From an uncultured Pirellulaceae bacterium (lineage in GTDB: Bacteria > Planctomycetota > Planctomycetia > Pirellulales > Pirellulaceae): DNA of 11,337 bases. The notes under the pieces were generated by a model. The model made no database searches and was not told the origin of the DNA. It was given only the letters and a program-made list of their open reading frames with translations. The DNA is taken from contig CAKQNH010000071.1 of assembly GCA_934255105.1 (NCBI GenBank), forward strand, positions 1 to 11,337. The letters run 5' to 3'. Positions 7,345 through 11,337 of the stretch are shown one piece after another. Made by a program: the position numbers and the translations under genes. Position 1 is the first letter of the stretch. The number at the start of each line of letters is the position of its first letter.

Positions 7345-8445
7345 CTATTTCAGCGTGTTTTGGCCGAACTGGACTCCAATCCAATTTTCGTGCAACAGCA
7401 ACTCAACCCGTGGCTTGCGCTCGTCGATTTTGGCTTTGACGCTGACTACTGCAGTGGTCAGCCATAGTGGAAGAAAACTCTGAGCGTCGTTCAACAGCCA
7501 CTGCTCGCCATTTTGGAACTCGAAATTGTTCTTCGGCTGCTGTTCGGCCTGTGGAGTAACTCCAGTGGCTCCCAGCGGACGGAGCAGGGGGATCCATAAG
7601 ACAATCTTCGACGTCAGTGGCAGCGTGGGGGAAACGTGCAGCGTCTGCGGATCCGCGTCGCGGCGAACGAACAACAGTTGAATGAACTCAGCTTGACTGC
7701 TGATCGAAAGCTTGTAGTCACTCTCTGCAAAAGCTTTCAGGATTGGCAGTCTATCCTCAATAGCTCGATTGATCGAAACGATGCGCTGCGCAAATTCGTG
7801 GTCGATTTGCTGCTGCAACTCGGCCACGGTCAGGTCGCGAGTAATCGCCTCTGCCTCGGCTAAACTCTCCCCTGCGCGTCGCTCGGCTACGCGCCGAACT
7901 ATCCGCCCGCGTATGCCGGGGAGGCTGCTACCGATGTCTGTAATTTGGATGCGGCTGCTGGCCTGAACTATGGCAGGTTGCGTGATGAGCTTACGCCCGT
8001 CGAAAATGATACTCTTAGTGGCCGTGTAAGATGTGGTGGTTGTCGAGCCGATCAGCGCTGGACCATTGGTACCGCAGGTCGTCGAATCCACAGTTCCCGA
8101 GATGCGGCAAACCACCTCAACAGCGTCAATTTGCTCACGCATTTCGCACACCACGTGCCCTTGGCAAGTAGCGCTTCCGCGTGAATGTGTTCCCAACACG
8201 ATCCGATCCACGTGCGACTTGTGCGTGAACTCGCGACTGGCCACCTCGGTGACTAGCGCCGCCGGTATGCGCAGGCACGCCAAAACTGGATTGGCCGGGG
8301 TGCTCAAAACTCCGTCTACGGGGGAAGAATCAGCCGTATGGGGCTTGGACTCGACCGGCGATGGCACGGGGAGAGATTCCTGAGCCGACGCCGCTGACAT
8401 GTGCGCCATCACAACCACTAAAAAGAGTACTCTAAGCAACCACAT
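7345..8445 (-). CDS. Secreted protein of unknown function, planctomycete-type
   Basis: The protein has 366 residues. A Sec signal peptide (1-21, cleavage after ASA) is followed by a low-complexity Ser/Pro linker (22-50). The middle (about 58-225) has beta-rich strands with five cysteines (57, 94, 100, 113, 124), a GTNGPALIGSTTTTSYTATK region (125-144), FDGRKL at 148-153, and a charged helix around RGRIVRRVAERRAGES (179-194) rich in Arg and Glu. The C-terminal part (about 240-366) is mixed beta with ISSQAEFIQLLF at 248-259. I recognise the general pattern (VILGT, NGPA, FDG, then RIVRRVA) from planctomycete hypothetical proteins but know no function. ATG 8445 is supported by AGGA seven bases upstream. 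It reads away from the copper-storage-like gene, sharing a 378-bp upstream region. A periplasmic or surface location is inferred from the signal peptide only. Confidence 0.85.
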   Translation of the reverse strand: MWLLRVLFLVVVMAHMSAASAQESLPVPSPVESKPHTADSSPVDGVLSTPANPVLACLRIPAALVTEVASREFTHKSHVDRIVLGTHSRGSATCQGHVVCEMREQIDAVEVVCRISGTVDSTTCGTNGPALIGSTTTTSYTATKSIIFDGRKLITQPAIVQASSRIQITDIGSSLPGIRGRIVRRVAERRAGESLAEAEAITRDLTVAELQQQIDHEFAQRIVSINRAIEDRLPILKAFAESDYKLSISSQAEFIQLLFVRRDADPQTLHVSPTLPLTSKIVLWIPLLRPLGATGVTPQAEQQPKNNFEFQNGEQWLLNDAQSFLPLWLTTAVVSVKAKIDERKPRVELLLHENWIGVQFGQNTLK

Positions 8446-8823
8446 AGCCCAATCCTGAACAAATTACCGACCAGCCGTTGAACCACGCTGCATCCCAACC
8501 GCGCAAAGTTACGGCGATATCAACTATAGGTCCATCTAATAGCACACGAGGCAATTATTGCGCCGTTCTTGCCGTGCGCTGCTGTGAGCCAGCATTGTTG
8601 CACCGCTCTTTCCACCCAGCTTGAAAATTGGACGTTCGCAGACGGCCTGGCGATAGCAGACCAAAACTGTCGTTGGCAGGCAACGCGAGTGGCCGCTGCC
8701 AGCGCAGGTCGCGTGGAAATAGATCTCGGTTCGGGTACGGAATTTGCTTTAGCTCATCCCACCGCTGGTTCAAGACGGACTTGAGCCGACGACTTCCACC
8801 CCTCTGTTTTGGGAGATTTCCCG
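8446..8823. other. Divergent intergenic region between the secreted-protein and copper-storage-like genes
   Basis: These 378 bp should contain the promoters of both divergent genes. I see an AGGA Shine-Dalgarno at 8456-8453 (minus) and GGGAG at 8811-8815 (plus). A short inverted repeat CGTTG-GCAGG-CAACG lies at 8671-8685. I found no clear -35/-10 pair and no site I could identify as a CueR, CsoR or CopY operator. A 71-codon frame at 8569-8784 (+) lacks a Shine-Dalgarno, signal sequence or recognisable motif and is probably not a gene. Confidence 0.4.
8811..8815 (+). promoter_or_regulatory. Shine-Dalgarno of the copper-storage-like gene
   Basis: GGGAG ends eight bases before ATG 8824. It fixes the start there and excludes the in-frame TTG at 8809, which would overlap the Shine-Dalgarno itself. 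Confidence 0.7.
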
Positions 8824-9270
8824 ATGCCACGTAACTTCTCGATATTGTCCTCGCTGCTCACTCTCGCCGTTTTGGTGTTAGCAGCTCAAACTACCCAAGC
8901 CCAGCAGCAACATGCGGCTCACCATGCGTCGCAACTGACCAAGTGTGCCAAGGTGTGCGCGGATTGCCAGCTTGAATGCGACAGTTGCTTTGCCCACTGC
9001 CTGAAGCTGTTAGCCGACGGAAAGAAAGAGCATGTCGCTACCGCACAACTCTGCGCTGACTGCGCGGAGTGCTGCAAGACCTGCGCGACTCTCTGTGCGC
9101 GGCAGAGCCCGCTTGCCGGCCACATGCTTGAATGCTGTGCTAAATGCTGCGACCAGTGCGCTGAAGCCTGCGCAAAGTTCCCCGACGACGCGCACATGGC
9201 CAAGTGTGCCAAAGCGTGCCAGGAATGCGCCAAGCACTGCCGCGAGACCCTTAAGCAACTCGGCAAATAG
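8824..9270 (+). CDS. Exported Cys-rich four-helix-bundle copper-storage-like protein (Csp/DUF326 type)
   Basis: The protein has 148 residues. Residues 1-26 are a Sec-type signal peptide (SLLTLAVLVLAAQTTQA, cleavage after TQA). A His-rich start follows (HAAHH, 30-34), then four cysteine-bearing helices. Cysteines are at 41, 45, 48, 52, 55, 59; at 77, 80, 83, 84, 87, 91; at 104, 105, 108, 109, 112, 116; and at 128, 132, 135, 139: 22 in total, spaced as repeated CxxxC and CxxC on one helix face. This matches the Csp family, whose bundle core binds many Cu(I) ions through cysteine thiolates. The likely role is copper buffering in the periplasm. Known Csp1 is exported by Tat; here no twin arginine is seen (only PRN near the start). 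An acidic-basic loop (GKKEH, 66-70) separates helices 1 and 2. ATG 8824 is fixed by GGGAG upstream. No copper transporter or regulator gene is adjacent. Confidence 0.9.
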   Translation: MPRNFSILSSLLTLAVLVLAAQTTQAQQQHAAHHASQLTKCAKVCADCQLECDSCFAHCLKLLADGKKEHVATAQLCADCAECCKTCATLCARQSPLAGHMLECCAKCCDQCAEACAKFPDDAHMAKCAKACQECAKHCRETLKQLGK

Positions 9271-9377
9271 CGTTCACCGGACCACAGCTCGGTTACTGAT
9301 TAGCATCTTAGCATCGGCGCTAGGTTCGGCATGCGGCCAGCGATATCACGCGTTGATAGGTTGCATGCTTGCGGGGG
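9271..9377. other. Short spacer after the copper-storage-like gene
   Basis: No gene or classical terminator (stem plus T-run) is seen after stop 9270. A direct repeat tagcatc occurs at 9301 and 9309. It leads into the structured block that starts at 9378. Confidence 0.35.
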
Positions 9378-9590
9378 GACCCTATCGCGGCCCTACGCGA
9401 TAGGTCTGCCGCCGCTGCTGGCTCACGACAGGAAAATCTGGGGACAGGAAAATTCAGAATTCTCGTGTCATCTTCCCGACACCAACCCTCCTGTCCTGTC
9501 TCCCTCGCCACGCGGCAGACGACTCTGTCGTGAGGACTCGTTGAGGACTCAGTCACGGCCCGTCGTAGACGTCGGGTGCCCGACGGCAAT
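9378..9590. repeat. Highly self-complementary non-coding block, candidate MITE/REP-like element
   Basis: Several perfect complementary pairs lie within about 210 bp. A hairpin CCTATCGC/GCGATAGG (9381-9388, 9397-9404) extends to 10 bp with one bulged C. GTCTGCCGC (9404-9412) pairs with GCGGCAGAC (9512-9520). CTCACGACAG (9422-9431) pairs with CTGTCGTGAG (9525-9534). GGGGACAGG (from 9440) imperfectly matches the complement of CCTGTCTCCC (9495-9504). CGTCGG-GTGC-CCGACG (9570-9585) is a tight hairpin. There are also direct repeats of gacaggaaaat (9427, 9443) and tgaggactc (9531, 9542), and a palindrome AGAATTCT (9456-9463). Its right end overlaps the small minus-strand frame. Frames through it look non-coding. 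It could be a non-autonomous mobile element or REP/RAYT-type repeat, or a structured RNA. Confidence 0.6.
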
Positions 9591-9659
9591 GGAAGTGGCA
9601 AGCACCAAGAGCGGTGTGGCAATCACCAAGAGCAATGATCGACGGACCTTTACCTGCAT
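9549..9659 (-). pseudogene. 36-codon signal-peptide-like reading frame, probable gene remnant or very small secreted peptide
   Basis: On the minus strand ATG 9659 begins MQVKVRRSLLLVIATP, a basic n-region followed by a hydrophobic core to about residue 27, then a short hydrophilic end and TGA at 9551-9549. AGGAG lies seven bases upstream of the ATG, an ideal ribosome site, but it sits inside a degenerate copy of the GAGTAG/GAGTAC hexamer repeat. The hydrophobic core is an internal duplication: an 18-bp unit repeats with one mismatch at a 21-bp period (9595-9612 and 9616-9633), giving LLVIATP then LLVLATS. It may be the surviving 5' end of a secreted-protein gene whose body was replaced by the structured block to the left, or a genuine mini-protein. 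No function can be assigned. Confidence 0.35.
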
Positions 9660-9662
9660 TTT

Positions 9663-9767
9663 CGCACTCCTACTCAGCCGTAGGCGGTACTCGTACTCCT
9701 ACTCGATGCCCCATGCGAATCGAGTAGGAGTACGAGTACCATTTCATTGAGTACGAGTACGAGTACG
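9663..9767. repeat. GAGTAC-hexamer repeat containing a perfect 22-bp inverted repeat
   Basis: Arms of 22 bp at 9686-9707 and 9719-9740 are exactly complementary and separated by an 11-base loop (9708-9718, gccccatgcga). The arms are built from hexamers (GAGTAG, GAGTAC, GAGTAC in the right arm). Three more GAGTAC units follow in tandem at 9749-9766, and a diverged arm copy (cactcctactc) precedes at 9665-9675, next to a small stem CCTAC/GTAGG (9669-9684). On either strand RNA or single-stranded DNA would form one long hairpin. No T-run follows, so it does not look like an ordinary intrinsic terminator. Frames through it give Ser-Thr, Tyr-Ser or Val-Leu repeats and are not credible genes. I recall GTACTC/GAGTAC repeats being common in planctomycete genomes. 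Confidence 0.93.
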
Positions 9768-10073
9768 AAAAAGCGAGACTGTCGGTGGCGTTCAGCGAGA
9801 AGTGTGCTATTTTCGAAGCTGTTACAGAATAGGCTCTTCTTGTCTGTCGTTGTTGTTATCACTGCCCATGCGCTCGCGCTTACTGCTCAATTTATATTAA
9901 TTTTGTTAATTCCTGCGTGGCCGCCGTCTCAACGCGTTCGGCAGTTTCCATTCAACCTAATAGACAACATTTCTGGAGCCGTTTTTCTTCCGTACATGTA
10001 ACTGAATTCACAAAACATGCCAGGGCGCTCGACAGCGTCGCCCAAGCCTTTTCCCCACCACCTCCGGATTGCT
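9768..10073. other. Intergenic region upstream of the sulfatase
   Basis: About 300 bp without a credible gene. An AT-rich patch at about 9888-9912 (with TATATTAATTTTGTTAATT) stands out and could be part of the sulfatase promoter, but no paired -35/-10 could be fixed. An 84-codon frame (9747-10001, +) begins inside the GAGTAC repeat with STSTST and is rejected, although its middle is hydrophobic. Confidence 0.4.
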
Positions 10074-11270
10074 ATGAGATACTATTTCGTTCTTATTTTC
10101 CTGACCACCGGTCTGTTTAGCTGGGCAGCCGAAGAGGGTACCACAGATCGAGCGGCTCGGCCCAATATCTTGTGGCTTACAACCGAAGACATTAGTCCAA
10201 ATCTAGGTTGCTATGGGGACCTTGACGCGAGTAGTCCCACGCTGGATCTTCTAGCCACCAAGGGTACGCGATATTCCCGCGCTTTCAGCACGGCTGGAGT
10301 GTGCGCGCCTTCCCGCACGAGTTTGATCACCGGCCTCTACGCTTCTTCACTGGGTGCCCAGCACATGCGTTGTCAGGCGACGCTGCCTGACGCCATTCGG
10401 ACTCTGCCAACCATACTTAGAGGAGCCGGTTATTACTGCTCCAACAGAGAGAAGCAAGATTACCAATTTGAAGCCCCAGCGGGGATGTGGGATGAATCCA
10501 GTCACGTTGCCCACTGGCGCAAACGCGCACCAGGGCAGCCCTTCTTCAGCGTCTTTAACTTCATGACCACGCATGAGAGCCGCATGAGATTTCCTCGCGC
10601 GGCTTTTCTGAAACTCACTCAACGCTTGACTCCAGAGCAGGCGCACGATCCAGCGAAGGTGCATTTGCCGGCGTGGCTGCCGGACACACCCGCGGTACGG
10701 GTTGAATGGGCGCGCTACCACGATCTCATTTCAGCTATGGATCATCAGGTGGCCACACTGCTCGAGCAACTGGAGAGAGACAATCTTGCGGATGACACGA
10801 TCGTAATATTTACATCCGATCATGGAGCTGGGCTGCCACGAGCAAAACAATTTGTCTACGAATCGGGATTGCGAGTCCCTTTGATTGTTCACGTTCCAGA
10901 TAAGTGGCAGGAATTGATGCCAACGGATCGGGGCCTGACTAGCGAACAACTGGTGAGTTTGATGGATTTGCCTCCGTCGATACTATCGCTGCTGGAACTA
11001 CCTATTCCACAGGAGATGCAAGGTTCCGCTTTTCTGGGGCCGCAAGCAGCCCAGCCGCGCACCCATATCTACGCGACTCGCGATCGGATGGACGAACGCC
11101 TGGACATGAGCCGCACAGTTAGCGATGGAAGGTTCAAATATCACAGAAACTACATGCCCCACCTGCCGCATTATCCGCTGCTGACGTATATGGATCTTCT
11201 GCAGACAGCTCAGGAATTTCGTCGTCTGGCCGCCAGCGACGAACTCACCCCAGGTCTAGCCCTTAAATAA
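10074..11270 (+). CDS. Sulfatase, SGSH-like (N-sulfoglucosamine sulfohydrolase type), C-terminus apparently truncated
   Basis: The protein has 398 residues from ATG 10074, which starts a Sec signal peptide (MRYYFVLIFLTTGLFSWA, about 1-18). An ATG at 10017 would add 19 non-signal residues. No strong Shine-Dalgarno precedes either. The sulfatase core is present: RPNILWLTTEDISPNLGCYG (29-48) with metal ligand candidates Glu38/Asp39, the type I motif CAPSR at 77-81 whose Cys77 would be converted to formylglycine, and FTSDHGAGLPRAK (246-258) with Asp249/His250. RTVSDGRFKYHRNY at 347-360 is typical of SGSH-like enzymes. The enzyme would hydrolyse sulfate esters or N-sulfate on polysaccharides, in the periplasm or outside. 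The protein stops after EFRRLAASDELTPGLALK, where relatives as I know them continue with an EELYDL-DP-E-NLA segment and tens more residues. None of the three frames in the 67 bases after the stop restores it. Activity is therefore uncertain; maturation would need a formylglycine-generating enzyme encoded elsewhere. Confidence 0.92.
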   Translation: MRYYFVLIFLTTGLFSWAAEEGTTDRAARPNILWLTTEDISPNLGCYGDLDASSPTLDLLATKGTRYSRAFSTAGVCAPSRTSLITGLYASSLGAQHMRCQATLPDAIRTLPTILRGAGYYCSNREKQDYQFEAPAGMWDESSHVAHWRKRAPGQPFFSVFNFMTTHESRMRFPRAAFLKLTQRLTPEQAHDPAKVHLPAWLPDTPAVRVEWARYHDLISAMDHQVATLLEQLERDNLADDTIVIFTSDHGAGLPRAKQFVYESGLRVPLIVHVPDKWQELMPTDRGLTSEQLVSLMDLPPSILSLLELPIPQEMQGSAFLGPQAAQPRTHIYATRDRMDERLDMSRTVSDGRFKYHRNYMPHLPHYPLLTYMDLLQTAQEFRRLAASDELTPGLALK

Positions 11271-11274
11271 GCAT

Positions 11275-11297
11275 ATGCCGGTTGCATGGCACGGCAT
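11275..11297 (+). terminator. Weak hairpin after the sulfatase stop
   Basis: ATGCCG (11275-11280) and CGGCAT (11292-11297) form a 6-bp stem with an 11-base loop four bases after the stop. Only three T follow, so as an intrinsic terminator it is poor. It may be part of a longer repeat cut by the window edge. Confidence 0.25.
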
Positions 11298-11337
11298 TTG
11301 CGCGTAAAAAAACTCGAAATATCCTGCAGAACGTTGG

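Noticed and set aside
7181..7384. 67-codon minus-strand frame through the 32-bp repeats
   Set aside because: It arises because the 32-bp unit has no stop in these frames; the repeat length is not a multiple of three and the start overlaps the end of the real gene.
8569..8784. 71-codon plus-strand frame in the divergent intergenic region
   Set aside because: No Shine-Dalgarno, no signal or motif, and it overlaps the region that must hold the promoters of both flanking genes.
8919..9403. Other-frame readings over and beyond the Cys-rich gene (9032-9403 plus, 8919-9266 minus)
   Set aside because: Shadows of a strongly periodic coding sequence; only the 8824 frame has a Shine-Dalgarno, signal peptide and the four-helix CxxxC pattern.
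9320..9622. 100-codon minus-strand frame across the structured block
   Set aside because: The block is dominated by inverted repeats, and the frame has Arg/Cys-rich random composition and no start signal.
9747..10001. 84-codon plus-strand frame beginning STSTST with a hydrophobic middle
   Set aside because: It starts inside the GAGTAC repeat, lacks a ribosome site and matches no family; the hydrophobic middle reflects T-rich DNA.

Overview
The window looks like a chromosomal piece from a planctomycete, probably of the Pirellulales (Rhodopirellula/Blastopirellula type). I infer this from the gene set: a formylglycine-type sulfatase, a Cys-rich four-helix copper-storage-like protein, a membrane Ser/Thr kinase with an extracellular Cache sensor, a two-domain ModA-like binding protein and a secreted protein family I associate with planctomycetes. 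Wide intergenic gaps filled with several short palindromic repeat families fit as well. No database search was possible, so the taxon is an inference. No tRNA, rRNA, CRISPR array or transposase gene was seen.

Layout, left to right. Positions 1-5417 hold three genes on the minus strand, transcribed right to left: the dCache-Ser/Thr kinase (5417-3144), a Na/Pi-cotransporter-family protein with a PhoU-like tail (2881-1202), and a ModA-like tandem binding protein that runs off the left edge (1082-1). The gaps (262 and 119 bp) are too large to prove an operon, but the last two share an oxyanion theme. Positions 5418-8445 hold two more minus-strand genes for exported proteins: a FadL/OmpP1-type outer-membrane barrel (7015-5744) and an uncharacterised secreted protein (8445-7345). 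Each is followed downstream by its own array of short hairpin repeats (5550-5674 and 7195-7322).

At about 8.5 kb the direction changes. A plus-strand gene (8824-9270) encodes an exported 148-residue protein with 22 cysteines that resembles the Csp/DUF326 copper-storage bundle. It is followed by 800 bp without a large gene but dense in structure: a highly self-complementary block (9378-9590), a 36-codon signal-peptide-like reading frame on the minus strand (9659-9549), and a GAGTAC-hexamer repeat holding a perfect 22-bp inverted repeat (9686-9740). The window ends with a plus-strand SGSH-like sulfatase (10074-11270) that stops where relatives normally continue, so its C-terminus appears truncated.

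Functionally this is a set of mostly independent envelope genes (sensing kinase, anion binding and uptake, outer-membrane channel, metal buffering, sulfate-ester hydrolysis), not one pathway. I found no convincing new multi-gene system. The most unusual material is in the gaps: three unrelated palindromic repeat families in successive intergenic spaces, one with substitutions that keep the hairpin only on the mRNA-sense strand, and one non-coding block whose long complementary arms cross each other.
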